From CAVQBP01 sp963740945 (GTDB lineage: Bacteria; Bacteroidota; Ignavibacteria; Ignavibacteriales; Ignavibacteriaceae), in contig CAVUGE010000025.1 of the NCBI GenBank assembly GCA_963740945.1, positions 124,001-188,000 on the forward strand: a DNA stretch of 64,000 bases. The letters run 5' to 3'. Of the stretch, positions 25,908 to 35,193 are shown one piece after another (position 1 is the stretch's first letter; the number at the start of each line of letters is the position of its first letter). Position numbers and translations under genes: made by a program. The notes under the pieces were generated by a model, which was not told where the DNA came from, did not search any database, and was given only the letters and a program-made list of their open reading frames with translations.

Positions 25908-26897
25908 ATGGAAGCTATAACAGGTTTATCACTAGTTTTAATCATAGCAATTATATTCGTTTTAATCGTTTTTCTTTATTTTGTTCCTATCGGACTATTT
26001 ATTACGGCATATTTTTCCGGAGTAAAGGTAAAGATATTTAAAGACTTAGTAGGAATGAGGTTGAGAAAAGTGCCGCCGGTAGTAATTGTGCGAAGTATGA
26101 TCACAGCCACTAAAGCCGGAATTAAAATAGATCAGGGAAAACTGGAAGCACATTTATTGGCCGGAGGAAATGTAGTTAGGGTAATTAATGCATTGGTGTC
26201 AGCAGACAAGGCAAATTTGGGTCTGTCATTTGAGCGTGCAACTGCTATCGACTTGGCAGGAAGGGATGTACTTGAAGCTGTCAAAATGTCAGTTATTCCG
26301 AAAGTAATTGAAACTCCGCTTGTTGCAGCCGTTGCTAAAGATGGTATTCAGTTAAAAGCAATAGCAAGAATCACAGTTAGGGCAAATATTGATAGATTAG
26401 TCGGTGGAGCCGGTGAGGCAACAATTCTGGCGAGGGTTGGTGAAGGTATTGTTTCAACTATCGGTTCCAGTGATAATCACAAACAGGTTTTAGAGAATCC
26501 TGACAGAATTTCCAAAAGCGTTCTTGCTAAAGGGTTGGATTCGGGTACTGCTTTTGAAATTTTATCCATTGATATTGCAGATGTTGATATAGGACAAAAT
26601 ATTGGTGCAATTCTTCAAACTGATCAGGCTGAAGCAGATCTTAAAGTTGCAAGAGCAAAAGCAGAAGAAAGAAGAGCTGCGGCAGTTGCAAGCGAACAGG
26701 AAAATATTGCTGAAATTGCTCGGCAAAGATCAAGAGTTGTTGAAGCTGAAGCCGAAATTCCTAGAGCAATGGCTGAAGCTTTCAGATCCGGAAATCTGGG
26801 AATTATGGATTATTATAATATGAAGAATATTCAAGCTGATACCGAAATGAGAGAATCGATTGCAAAGCCTGAAAAGAAAAAGGATAAACCCGACTAA
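25908..26897 (+). CDS. floA: flotillin-like protein FloA
   Basis: The 329-residue protein has an N-terminal membrane-associated hairpin (LIIAIIFVLIVFLYFVPIGL). A long SPFH/flotillin-like region follows (VRSMITATKAGIKI, ARITVRANIDRLVGGAGEAT, ILARVGEGIVSTIGSS). The C-terminal helix carries Glu-Ala repeats (AEADLKVARAKAEERRAAA). It matches the UPF0365/FloA family, which organises membrane microdomains. A GGGAGA site lies just upstream. Its stop overlaps the next start (26897), so floA begins a three-gene run with a small membrane protein and a helicase. Confidence 0.93.
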   Translation: MEAITGLSLVLIIAIIFVLIVFLYFVPIGLFITAYFSGVKVKIFKDLVGMRLRKVPPVVIVRSMITATKAGIKIDQGKLEAHLLAGGNVVRVINALVSADKANLGLSFERATAIDLAGRDVLEAVKMSVIPKVIETPLVAAVAKDGIQLKAIARITVRANIDRLVGGAGEATILARVGEGIVSTIGSSDNHKQVLENPDRISKSVLAKGLDSGTAFEILSIDIADVDIGQNIGAILQTDQAEADLKVARAKAEERRAAAVASEQENIAEIARQRSRVVEAEAEIPRAMAEAFRSGNLGIMDYYNMKNIQADTEMRESIAKPEKKKDKPD

Positions 26898-27478
26898 TGG
26901 AAGATTTTATAAAAATTCTCATCTGGGTTATAGTAATTATCATTTTTTTTAGCTCATTCTTTAAAAAGAAGGATAAAGGGAAGCAAAAATCACAGCCTCC
27001 TCAAAGAACTAATGAAAATGATATGACTGGAAATCCTCAAAAAATTGAATCCATCCCTAAAACAGCACAAAGTAAAGAAGAAATAGATTCATATAATGAT
27101 ATGCTTTCCGAAATAGAAAATCTATTCAAAAAAGATAATGAACTAAAAACAAAAACTTCCGACAAAACAAGAATTGAATCTCATGAGGCTAAAAAGACAA
27201 CAGCTCAAAATGAAATACAATGGCATCAAAGAACGGCTTCTGAACATACTTTGATTACGGATTGGGAAAAAGATGAAAAGAACCTCGAAAAAAAGGCGGC
27301 AGTTGATTTTAATATAGAAAATAAGGCAAAAAAATTTGAAGAAATGATGAATAAAAAAAGCGAACCGATAGGTATATTTAAGCATACAATAAAAGAGAAG
27401 CTAAACCATCCGGAAACACTGAAGGATTATATTTTAATATCTGAGATTATAGGAAAACCAAAAGCAATGCGTAGATGA
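26897..27478 (+). CDS. single-span membrane protein of unknown function, FloA-linked
   Basis: The 193-residue protein has one N-terminal membrane helix (ILIWVIVIIIFFSSFF) and a long charged, low-complexity Lys/Glu region. It ends in a compact block KDYILISEIIGKPKAMRR. A similar C-terminal 'ILSEILGPPKA.R' tail recurs in small membrane proteins of several phyla, recalled without a search. Its start overlaps the floA stop by one base and its stop overlaps the helicase start by four, so the three are translationally coupled. Function unknown; a membrane tether for a partner bound by the C-terminal motif is a guess. Confidence 0.7.
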   Translation: MEDFIKILIWVIVIIIFFSSFFKKKDKGKQKSQPPQRTNENDMTGNPQKIESIPKTAQSKEEIDSYNDMLSEIENLFKKDNELKTKTSDKTRIESHEAKKTTAQNEIQWHQRTASEHTLITDWEKDEKNLEKKAAVDFNIENKAKKFEEMMNKKSEPIGIFKHTIKEKLNHPETLKDYILISEIIGKPKAMRR

Positions 27479-29478
27479 TTCAAAAAAAATATAAGTTAAA
27501 ACGATTAGGAGATTCGGGCTTTACTAAGGAAACTGTAGATGAAGCCCGTTTTTCAATTAACTATAAAAATGAATTAAATCCTGCTCAATATGAAGCTGCA
27601 TCGGCAGTAGAAGGTGCTTATTTAATAATTGCAGGAGCCGGTACCGGTAAAACACGTACACTCGTTTATAGAGTAGCCAGATTGGTTGAAACAGGTTACA
27701 AACCTGAATCAATCCTTCTTCTTACTTTTACCCGAAAAGCTGCTAATGAGATGATGAACCGTGCTTCGATTTTACTTGATAATAGATGCGCAAAAATTCT
27801 TGGGGGAACTTTTCATTCTTTTGCAAATTTAACTTTAAGAAAATATGCTAAAGCTATTGGACTTGATTCTTCATTTACTATTCTTGACCAGGGAGATTGT
27901 GAAGACGTCATAAATCTAATCCGATCACAAGCTGGTTTTATTTCTAAAGAAAAAAGATTTCCAAATAAACAAACCCTTAATAAAGTTTTCAGTTTAAGTG
28001 TAAATACCGGTAGAAAAATACCTGATATAATTGAAGAAAACTATCCTCATTTTTTAGATGACCTGGATAAAATTTTACAAATTCAAACCGTATTTAATGA
28101 TTATAAGAGAAAAAACAATCTGCTTGATTATGATGATTTACTCGTTTATTTAAGGGACTTTTTATTGGATTTTGGACCTGCTGCCAAATCCCTTTTGTCA
28201 ACAATAAAATTTGTTATGGTTGATGAATACCAGGATACTAATAAACTTCAGGCTGATATTGTCAAAGGCTTATGCCGGATTAATAAAAATATAATGGTTG
28301 TTGGCGATGATTCACAATCGATCTATTCTTTTCGGGGAGCTAACTTCAAGAATATTATTGAATTTCCCAAACTATTTGATAATGTTAAAATCATTAAGCT
28401 TGAAGAAAATTATAGGAGCGTACAGCCTGTTCTTGATTTTACAAATCATATTATTGCCGGTTCCATTGAGAAATATGAAAAGCATCTGTATACCAAAAAA
28501 AACGGCGGAGAATTGCCGGTAATAATTGCTGCTGCTTCTGAAAATCTGCAGTCAAAATTTATTGCTGAAAAAATTTTAGACTTACGTGAAGAGGGTGTCT
28601 CTTTAAAGGATATTGCTGTTCTCTTCCGTTCTTCATTTTTTTCTTTTGACCTGGAAATAGAATTAACGAAAGCAAATATCCCGTTTCAGAAATTCGGAGG
28701 TATGAAATTCGTTGAAACCGCACATATAAAAGATGTGCTCGCTTTTTTAAGGATTTCCGCAAATCCTAAAGATGTTGTTAGCTGGTATCGTGTTTTACTT
28801 CTCCATGAAGGTGTAGGACCTAAAACAGCACAAAAAATCTTAGATGAACTGGCAACCGCACGATTAACAATTAAGGCAAATCCAGATGCTCAGACTTCTT
28901 TCAGATATAATGATAAAATAGCAGGTTTATTCCAATTGTTATATAAACTGCATACCGGGAAAGAATTGCCCTCAGAAAAAGTACAGATGATCTTCGATTA
29001 TTATTGGCCTTTATTCAAAAATAGGTATGATGATTATAATAAACGGAACAAAGATTTAGAGATCTTTCATAACATTTCTGAAAATTATAAGTCTCTGGAC
29101 AACCTTCTTGCAGATATGGCAATTGAACCGATAATTGACAGTGTAGTAGATATTGATGCACCCGATAAAGAAGAAGAATTTGTTACATTATCAACAATTC
29201 ATTCTGCCAAAGGATTGGAGTGGCATTCAGTTTTTATAATTCATGCAGTTGAAGGATACTTCCCTTCCAGCAGATCAGTCGAGAATTTAGATTCATTGGA
29301 AGAAGAAAGAAGACTTATGTATGTCGCTTCAACAAGAGCAAAACAGAACCTTTTTGTCACATATCCAATGAATATGTTCGATCGGGAAGCAGGCATGACA
29401 TTATCAAAACCTTCCCGGTTTATTTCAGAAATGAAACCGGAACTTGCAGAGGGATGGCTTCTTGATGATGAATTTTAA
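27475..29478 (+). CDS. UvrD/PcrA-family ATP-dependent DNA helicase
   Basis: The 667-residue superfamily 1A helicase has motif I AGAGTGKTRTLV, Ia LLLTFTRKAANEM, II MVDEYQDTNKLQ, III VVGDDSQSIYSFRGA, IV ENYRS, V LSTIHSAKGLEWHSVF and VI RLMYVASTRAKQNL. It unwinds DNA 3'-5' in repair or conflict resolution. It differs from full-length UvrD/PcrA in lacking an obvious C-terminal RNA-polymerase-binding Tudor-like tail. It is coupled to floA and the small membrane protein by overlapping codons, which is an unusual home for a repair helicase. Confidence 0.92.
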   Translation: MIQKKYKLKRLGDSGFTKETVDEARFSINYKNELNPAQYEAASAVEGAYLIIAGAGTGKTRTLVYRVARLVETGYKPESILLLTFTRKAANEMMNRASILLDNRCAKILGGTFHSFANLTLRKYAKAIGLDSSFTILDQGDCEDVINLIRSQAGFISKEKRFPNKQTLNKVFSLSVNTGRKIPDIIEENYPHFLDDLDKILQIQTVFNDYKRKNNLLDYDDLLVYLRDFLLDFGPAAKSLLSTIKFVMVDEYQDTNKLQADIVKGLCRINKNIMVVGDDSQSIYSFRGANFKNIIEFPKLFDNVKIIKLEENYRSVQPVLDFTNHIIAGSIEKYEKHLYTKKNGGELPVIIAAASENLQSKFIAEKILDLREEGVSLKDIAVLFRSSFFSFDLEIELTKANIPFQKFGGMKFVETAHIKDVLAFLRISANPKDVVSWYRVLLLHEGVGPKTAQKILDELATARLTIKANPDAQTSFRYNDKIAGLFQLLYKLHTGKELPSEKVQMIFDYYWPLFKNRYDDYNKRNKDLEIFHNISENYKSLDNLLADMAIEPIIDSVVDIDAPDKEEEFVTLSTIHSAKGLEWHSVFIIHAVEGYFPSSRSVENLDSLEEERRLMYVASTRAKQNLFVTYPMNMFDREAGMTLSKPSRFISEMKPELAEGWLLDDEF

Positions 29479-29494
29479 CTTTTTGTGCAAATGC

Positions 29495-29586
29495 AAAGAT
29501 GGCATCTTTAAAAAGAATAATCATTTTTTTTATTTTAATCTAAGTTCAGATAAAACCTTATTTTAAAAAATAAAGATGGCATCTTT
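29495..29586 (-). repeat. 95-bp dyad-bounded repeat, copy D
   Basis: A 92-bp unit between the helicase and glycosyltransferase genes. Both dyads have a G centre: AAAGATGGCATCTTT at 29495-29509 and 29572-29586. The centre contains AAGTTCAGATAAAACCTTA, the reverse complement of the corresponding stretch of copy E. The outer right flank CAATACCGGTTCTTGCTTAA matches copy B. The matched G-centred dyads suggest the two ends change together. Confidence 0.85.
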
Positions 29587-29642
29587 CAATACCGGTTCTT
29601 GCTTAACTTCAGCAGTTATTAATTATTATTGTATATTAATAC

Positions 29643-30728
29643 ATGCCGGAAATAATAATTATAACTTTAGTATTGCTTTTCTTTGCAGTAAATATTTCCT
29701 TCATTTTTCTTTTAAAAGTAATTCCTGAAAATAACTGTACTTCACAGATTAAATATTTAGATTTTTCAATTGTAATCGCTGCAAAAAACGAAACGGAAAA
29801 TATTTCATCCCTTATTGACGCTCTTCACAATATCAAATATCCGGAAGAAAACTTTGAAACGATCATAATCGATGACGATTCAACAGATAATACTTATAAA
29901 ATCGCAGAAGAGTTAATAAAAAATAAATGCAATTTTCATCTATATCAGGTAGAGGAGAAAGAATTTCCTGCCAAAAAAGGTGCATTAAGCTTCGGGATTA
30001 AAACAGCAAAAAATCCCTTTGTTCTTATAACCGATGCTGATTGTGTGCCGGAAGAAGAATGGTTAAATTCTTATGCTGAAAAATTCAAGGAAGGATATGA
30101 TTTTATCTTTGGAAATGCACCATTAATTCAAAGCAGTTCCTTTGTAAATAAAATTTCCTGTTTTGAAAACCTTAGAAGTTCTATACTTACATTTAGTGCT
30201 GCGAATGCCGGAATTCCGTATTCTGCATCTGCCAGGAATTTCGGCTTCAAGAAATCTTCATTTGAAAAAATAAAAGGTTATTCAAACACTACTCAAACTT
30301 TGAGCGGCGATGATGATCTGCTTTTAAGGGAAGCTATAAAATATAATCTAAAGATTGGGACGGTACTTAATAAAGGGTCGTTTGTCTATTCCTCTACGAA
30401 AAACAGCCTCAAAGAATATTTTAACCAGAGAGCCCGCCATACAAAAACTTCTTTGTATTATCTGCCGGGCAGACAATTCTTTCTATCTTTATGGCATTTA
30501 ATAAATTTATTCTTCTTGTTTTCCCCTCTTCTGATGTTTTTCAATAATCTGTTCGGATTATTATTTTTAATAAAATTACTAACAGATTTTATTATAGTTG
30601 AGTCCCAGCAAAAAAAATTTAGCTACAATTTTAATCTGCTTGAGATTTTTTGGCTTCAAATATTTTATGAAATATTTTTAATTATTCATTTTGTAAACGC
30701 ATTATTCAAAAAAGATAAATGGAAGTAA
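29643..30728 (+). CDS. membrane glycosyltransferase family 2
   Basis: The 361-residue protein has an N-terminal membrane segment, a GT-A domain and C-terminal membrane helices (about 280-350). The GT-A domain contains FSIVIAAKNETENISSLI, the nucleotide-binding IIDDDSTDNTY, the metal-binding LITDADC, the acceptor-region SGDDDLLLRE, and a Q-R-A-R-H motif (NQRARHTKTS) like the QxxRW of processive enzymes. It probably transfers a sugar to a lipid or glycan at the inner membrane. It overlaps the following methyltransferase by 10 bp, so the two are likely partners in a surface glycan or glycolipid pathway. Confidence 0.87.
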   Translation: MPEIIIITLVLLFFAVNISFIFLLKVIPENNCTSQIKYLDFSIVIAAKNETENISSLIDALHNIKYPEENFETIIIDDDSTDNTYKIAEELIKNKCNFHLYQVEEKEFPAKKGALSFGIKTAKNPFVLITDADCVPEEEWLNSYAEKFKEGYDFIFGNAPLIQSSSFVNKISCFENLRSSILTFSAANAGIPYSASARNFGFKKSSFEKIKGYSNTTQTLSGDDDLLLREAIKYNLKIGTVLNKGSFVYSSTKNSLKEYFNQRARHTKTSLYYLPGRQFFLSLWHLINLFFLFSPLLMFFNNLFGLLFLIKLLTDFIIVESQQKKFSYNFNLLEIFWLQIFYEIFLIIHFVNALFKKDKWK

Positions 30729-31564
30729 ATATTAAAAACCGGGAAACAAAGAACAGAAATGCTACATGGCTGAATCCCGGGCATCCTAATTTTGAAAGAT
30801 GGAAACGTGCAAGGGATCTTTCAATTGAAAGAGGAACGTTTGTTAAATCAATTATTGAAAAATATTTAGTCTGCAGCAGTTTATCTATACTTGATTTAGG
30901 TTCCGGTGAAGGAGGAACTTCAGTTATTTTATCCAGAAAGAATAATGTAACAGCTTACGATTTTAATCCGGCCAGGTTTATCAATCAAAACAATAATACT
31001 GAAGATTTTAATAAAATAAATGGGGATGCATCAAAACTTCCTTTCAAAGAGAATTCTTTTGATTTGATAATCCTTCAGGATGTTATTGAACATTTATATG
31101 ATATTAATAAAGTAATTATTGAAATCAATAGGGTACTAAAACCGGGAGGTTTTATATATATAAGTACTCCCAATAAGTACTCAATCTTCAATATTATTTC
31201 AGACCCTCATTGGGGATTGCCGGCTATTTCCTTATTAAAAAGAAAAAATATTATAAAGTATTTTCTTAAATACTTCAGAAGAAATGAGATAAATAGAAAA
31301 GATATCCCCCAGCTTTTCTCTTTAAGAGATATTATAAAACATTTTTGTAATTATTTTGAAATTAAATTAGAGACGCAACATTCTGTAGAACAGTTGTTAA
31401 GGGGTAATAAAGGAATAATCTGGAGCGATTTTCATTTAGGGCTGGTTAAGTTGATACAGATCCTGAGAATGGGAAAGCTGCTGCAGTTAATTTCGAACAA
31501 TAAAATAGGTCTTATAAATCAATTCTTTAATCCCACGTTTTATATAATATTGAAAAGATATTAG
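30719..31564 (+). CDS. SAM-dependent class I methyltransferase
   Basis: The 281-residue protein has the AdoMet motif LSILDLGSGEGGTSV and the follow-on NKINGDASKLPFKENSFDLI, together with IILQDVIEHLYD and NRVLKPGGFIYISTPN. These are the Methyltransf_11/UbiE-type motifs. Its C-terminal half is basic and aromatic, with no clear substrate clue. The gene starts inside the preceding GT2 gene, which suggests methylation of the glycan or lipid made by that enzyme. Confidence 0.87.
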   Translation: MEVNIKNRETKNRNATWLNPGHPNFERWKRARDLSIERGTFVKSIIEKYLVCSSLSILDLGSGEGGTSVILSRKNNVTAYDFNPARFINQNNNTEDFNKINGDASKLPFKENSFDLIILQDVIEHLYDINKVIIEINRVLKPGGFIYISTPNKYSIFNIISDPHWGLPAISLLKRKNIIKYFLKYFRRNEINRKDIPQLFSLRDIIKHFCNYFEIKLETQHSVEQLLRGNKGIIWSDFHLGLVKLIQILRMGKLLQLISNNKIGLINQFFNPTFYIILKRY

Positions 31565-31644
31565 GTATTGATCTTTTTCCCAGATACTAATAAACTAGTT
31601 CTCAAGATAAATTATTAATTGAAAGATTTTTACTATTTTTTATA

Positions 31645-31699
31645 GCGTATCTGAAGCGGAGGTGGAGCGAAGGTGGAGCGGAGGTGGAGCGTATGTGAA
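31645..31699. repeat. tandem array of five 11-bp GCG-units (array 1)
   Basis: Five consecutive 11-bp units start at 31645, 31656, 31667, 31678 and 31689: GCGTATCTGAA, GCGGAGGTGGA, GCGAAGGTGGA, GCGGAGGTGGA, GCGTATGTGAA. The two end units resemble each other and the three middle units resemble each other. The array lies in the 263-bp spacer between the methyltransferase and cdd genes; the rest of that spacer is A/T-rich with no other feature seen. Confidence 0.85.
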
Positions 31700-31827
31700 A
31701 AGTATTTGACCTATTATTAAATAAGGGGAATATGAGATGGTTCAAATAATTTATTTCCAGAAAGTAAAAGTGAGTTTTTGATTAGTAAATCAAAACCAAT
31801 ATATTTATTACCTATAATTTTTGAGAA

Positions 31828-32220
31828 ATGGATTATAAAGAACTAGCAAACAAAGCAGTTGAAGCAAAATCAAAAGCTCTCCCTACTTACTCTAAATTTC
31901 ATGTAGGAGCAGCTTTGCTTACAAAAGATAATAAAGTGTACCAGGCAGGGAATATTGAAACAAGTTCCTACAGCCTGACTATATGCGGCGAAAGAACTGC
32001 TTTATTCAAAGCCATTTCAGAAGGAGAAAGAGAATTTAAAGCCATAGCAATAGCCAGTGATGATCCTGATTTTTGCCCTCCGTGCGGCGCCTGCAGACAG
32101 GTAATGAATGACCTTTGTGGAAATATCGATATAATTATGATAAATCATAAGAATGAATTAAAACAAATGAAACTTTCTGAATTATTCCCCTTCCCTTTTG
32201 GTGATGAAAATCTTAAATAA
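31828..32220 (+). CDS. cdd: cytidine deaminase
   Basis: The 130-residue zinc enzyme carries TYSKFHVGAALLT at the substrate side, the catalytic LTICGERTAL (Cys and Glu), and the second zinc site PPCGACRQVM. It deaminates cytidine/deoxycytidine to uridine/deoxyuridine. Size is normal for the homotetrameric class. It leads a same-strand group with tdk, a nucleoside transporter and a nucleoside phosphorylase, i.e. nucleoside salvage. Confidence 0.93.
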   Translation: MDYKELANKAVEAKSKALPTYSKFHVGAALLTKDNKVYQAGNIETSSYSLTICGERTALFKAISEGEREFKAIAIASDDPDFCPPCGACRQVMNDLCGNIDIIMINHKNELKQMKLSELFPFPFGDENLK

Positions 32221-32257
32221 ATTTTTTTGAATTTTGACTTTTTACTTTTGACTTTCT

Positions 32258-32833
32258 ATGGAACCTTTACCACATTCAGTGCCCAGAGAAACAGGGTGGA
32301 TTGAAGTTATTGCCGGATGTATGTTCAGCGGCAAAACAGAAGAACTAATTAGAAGATTAAGACGTGCACAGATCGCCAGACAAACCGTAAAAATATTTAA
32401 ACCTAAAATAGATACCAGATATTCAACAACTGCTATAGTCTCTCACAGCGACCAGTTTCTTCCATCTATTTTAATTAATGATATAAATGAAGTTTTAGAA
32501 CATTCAACTTCTGCTCATGTAATCGGGATCGATGAAGCGCAGTTTTTTTCTAGTGATATTATTAATATTTGCAATACTCTCGCCAATAAAGGAAAACGTG
32601 TTATCGTTGCCGGCCTGGATCAGGATTATAAGGGGATACCTTTTGAACCAATGCCGCATTTATTGGCAATTGCAGAGTACATAACTAAAACTCTTGCAAT
32701 ATGTGTTGTGTGCGGAAATCCTGCCGATAAAACCCAAAGGAAAACTAAATCTTCTGAAAGAGTAATCGTAGGTGCTTCCGATATTTATGAAGCACGATGC
32801 AGAAAATGTCATTTCATACCTGATGAATCATAA
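32258..32833 (+). CDS. tdk: thymidine kinase (type II)
   Basis: The 191-residue type II thymidine kinase has a P-loop in AGCMFSGKTEELIRRL, the Walker B-like VIGIDEAQFF, and the lasso/dimer region with zinc cysteines CVVCGNP and ARCRKCHF. It phosphorylates thymidine or deoxyuridine with ATP. The short upstream spacer holds a tandem TTTTGACTTT repeat (from about 32232). It lies between cdd and the NupC transporter in the salvage operon, with 9 bp to the latter. Confidence 0.94.
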   Translation: MEPLPHSVPRETGWIEVIAGCMFSGKTEELIRRLRRAQIARQTVKIFKPKIDTRYSTTAIVSHSDQFLPSILINDINEVLEHSTSAHVIGIDEAQFFSSDIINICNTLANKGKRVIVAGLDQDYKGIPFEPMPHLLAIAEYITKTLAICVVCGNPADKTQRKTKSSERVIVGASDIYEARCRKCHFIPDES

Positions 32834-32842
32834 GGATATTTT

Positions 32843-34195
32843 ATGAATATTGTTTCATTATTAAGGGGAATCTTAGGAATAATTATTCTAATCGGAATTG
32901 CATTCCTTTTATCTAATAATAAGAAAAAAATAAATTGGAGACTGGTTATTTCAGGACTTGGATTACAGATAGCCTTTGCAATTTTAATTCTTAAAGGTGA
33001 AGAATTAAGTTCAATTTTTAGCCCTTTCGGCTGGCCCAAAGATTTCTTTTACTGGGTTAGCGGATTTTTCGTATCTATCCTAAATTTTACTACAGAAGGG
33101 GCTAAATTTGTTTTCGGACCCCTTGCTATCAGTCCCGGTCAAACCGGGAGCCTGGGAACTATATTTGCTTTTCAAGTTCTACCGACAATTATATTTTTTG
33201 CCAGTTTAACTTCGATTTTATATTATCTCGGGATTCTGCAGCGCATTGTTCAGGGAATGGCATGGATAATGGCAAAAGTTATGGGAACCAGCGGTGCCGA
33301 ATCTCTTTCCTGTTCAGCTAATATATTTGTAGGGCAAACTGAAGCTCCTCTTCTTATCAAGCCGTTTATTAAAAATATGACAAATAGTGAGATTCTCACC
33401 ATTATGGTAGGAGGTATGGCTACTATTGCCGGCGGAGTTATGGCTGCCTACATTCAGATTCTGGGAAATTCTTATGCACAGACTTTAAATATTCCTCTTG
33501 CACAAGCACAGCAGATGTTTGCTACTCAATTGCTTGGAGCTAGTGTTATGGCCGCCCCCGCAGCTTTATTAATATCAAAAATTTTGTTTCCTGAAACAAG
33601 CGAACCTGAAACAAAAGGTACTGTAAAGGTTGATATTGAAAAAAACGCATCTAATATAGTTGAAGCTGCTGCCGCAGGTGCAGGCGAGGGTTTATGGTTA
33701 GCCTTAAACGTTGGCGCTATGTTAATTGCTTTTATAGCCTTAATTGCACTAATAAATTATCTTCTCAATCAGCTTGGCGCGTTTGCCGGCTTGAACGATT
33801 ATTTAACAAAAGCTTATGGACAGCCTCTTAATTTCCAGTTAATTATCGGTTTGGTCTTAAGATATCTGGCTTTTGGAATAGGGGTACCCTGGAGCGATTC
33901 ATTACAGTTCGGAAGCTTGCTCGGAACTAAAGTAGTCTTAAATGAATTTGTGGCATACCTGGAAATGGGAAAAATGATCTCTTCCAAAACATTATTAGAC
34001 AGTAAGGCTATACTAATGGCAACATATGCTTTATGCGGATTTGCGAATTTCAGTTCTATTGCTATACAAATCGGTGGAATGGGACCTCTGGCTCCAAATA
34101 GAAGATCCGATATTGCAAGGCTTGGAATTAAAGCAGTGATTGGAGGTTCTCTCGCTACGTTAATGACAGCTACTTTAGCCGGAATCCTCTTTTAA
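32843..34195 (+). CDS. NupC-family concentrative nucleoside transporter
   Basis: The 450-residue polytopic protein matches the CNT/NupC family. The N-terminal domain has WRLVISGLGLQIAFAILILK. The core motif region reads FFASLTSILYYLGILQ, followed by GTSGAESLSCSANIFVGQTEAPLLI (substrate and Na+/H+ site), GGMATIAGGVMAAYI and CGFANFSSIAIQIGG. It imports nucleosides using an ion gradient. Its position between tdk and a nucleoside phosphorylase supports use in salvage. Confidence 0.93.
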   Translation: MNIVSLLRGILGIIILIGIAFLLSNNKKKINWRLVISGLGLQIAFAILILKGEELSSIFSPFGWPKDFFYWVSGFFVSILNFTTEGAKFVFGPLAISPGQTGSLGTIFAFQVLPTIIFFASLTSILYYLGILQRIVQGMAWIMAKVMGTSGAESLSCSANIFVGQTEAPLLIKPFIKNMTNSEILTIMVGGMATIAGGVMAAYIQILGNSYAQTLNIPLAQAQQMFATQLLGASVMAAPAALLISKILFPETSEPETKGTVKVDIEKNASNIVEAAAAGAGEGLWLALNVGAMLIAFIALIALINYLLNQLGAFAGLNDYLTKAYGQPLNFQLIIGLVLRYLAFGIGVPWSDSLQFGSLLGTKVVLNEFVAYLEMGKMISSKTLLDSKAILMATYALCGFANFSSIAIQIGGMGPLAPNRRSDIARLGIKAVIGGSLATLMTATLAGILF

Positions 34196-34242
34196 ATGTC
34201 CTATTGCTCAATTGAATAATTACATTAAAATTCTGGCTTGAG

Positions 34243-35064
34243 TTGATTGATTTAAATTTCAAATATAAAGACCTGCTGTATCATCTCGAAAAAGATACGC
34301 CTTTTCAGCCGGAATTGACTTTAGTTCTGGGGAGTGGATTGGGAGATTTTGTAAATAGTATTAAGGTTAAAAAGTCTCTCCAAACTGATAATTTACCTGG
34401 CTATCCGCCTTCAACTATTCTAGGTCATAAAGGAAGGATAGTTTTCGGAAATTATTCCGGAAAGAATTTGCTCGTGTTTCAAGGAAGAATCCATTTTTAT
34501 GAAGGATATAATTTATTGGAATGTATTCTTCCTGCTTTTATCGCGTATGAATTGGGATGTAAAAAAATATTATTAACTAATGCAGCCGGGGGAATAAATC
34601 ATAAGTTAATCCCTGGTGACCTGATGCTCGCCTCCTCCCTTAATGGAATAAATATAAAAAAAGAAATAACAGGACTTATAGGTTTAGCGGGAATCGAAAA
34701 AAAAGATTATTTCCTTAATTTTCCTTCCTTAAAACTGAATAAAAAGATAAAAAAAGCGGCATTTGAAAATAATTTGGCATTAAAGGAGGGTATTTACTGG
34801 TATACTAAAGGACCAAGTTATGAAACTCCTTCCGAAATAAAAATGATATCAAAATTCAAAGGCGATGCTGTAGGAATGTCTACAGTCTATGAAGCAGTTT
34901 TCGCTGCTTCCAAAGGAATGGATGTATCTTCCATATCTTGTATTACCAACTATGCCGCCGGTATTTCCGGTAAAAAATTGAATCATCTGGAAGTTGTAGC
35001 TACTGCCGATCTGGTCAAAACAAAGTTCGAAAATTTAATTAAGGGAACTATAAAGCTTTTATAA
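34243..35064 (+). CDS. purine nucleoside phosphorylase
   Basis: The 273-residue trimeric-type PNP has the phosphate-binding LVLGSGLGDF, HFYEGYN, TNAAGGINHKLIPGDLML, and the base-recognition PSYETPSEIKMI followed by GDAVGMSTVYEAVFA and CITNYAAG. It cleaves purine (deoxy)nucleosides with phosphate. The start is TTG at 34243, chosen because it keeps the N-terminal helix and no ATG lies near. It ends the cdd-tdk-transporter-PNP group. Guanosine/inosine versus broader specificity cannot be set from sequence here. Confidence 0.9.
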   Translation: MIDLNFKYKDLLYHLEKDTPFQPELTLVLGSGLGDFVNSIKVKKSLQTDNLPGYPPSTILGHKGRIVFGNYSGKNLLVFQGRIHFYEGYNLLECILPAFIAYELGCKKILLTNAAGGINHKLIPGDLMLASSLNGINIKKEITGLIGLAGIEKKDYFLNFPSLKLNKKIKKAAFENNLALKEGIYWYTKGPSYETPSEIKMISKFKGDAVGMSTVYEAVFAASKGMDVSSISCITNYAAGISGKKLNHLEVVATADLVKTKFENLIKGTIKLL

Positions 35065-35124
35065 TGTACCATTCTAAGACTTAGAAATTTAAGAACATTT
35101 AGTATGTCCGGACTATTATTTTAA

Positions 35125-35153
35125 TTGACTTTCTTTGCCGTTACAGGTAATTT
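35125..35153 (+). promoter_or_regulatory. candidate sigma70-like promoter of secD-secF
   Basis: TTGACT (35125-35130) and TAATTT (35148-35153) are separated by exactly 17 bp. They sit about 40 bp before the secD start, in an intergenic stretch that follows the nucleoside salvage operon. Motif evidence only. Confidence 0.4.
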
Positions 35154-35193
35154 TAACGTTTAATAAATTTTAAAATCTCACTTATCAAGACTT

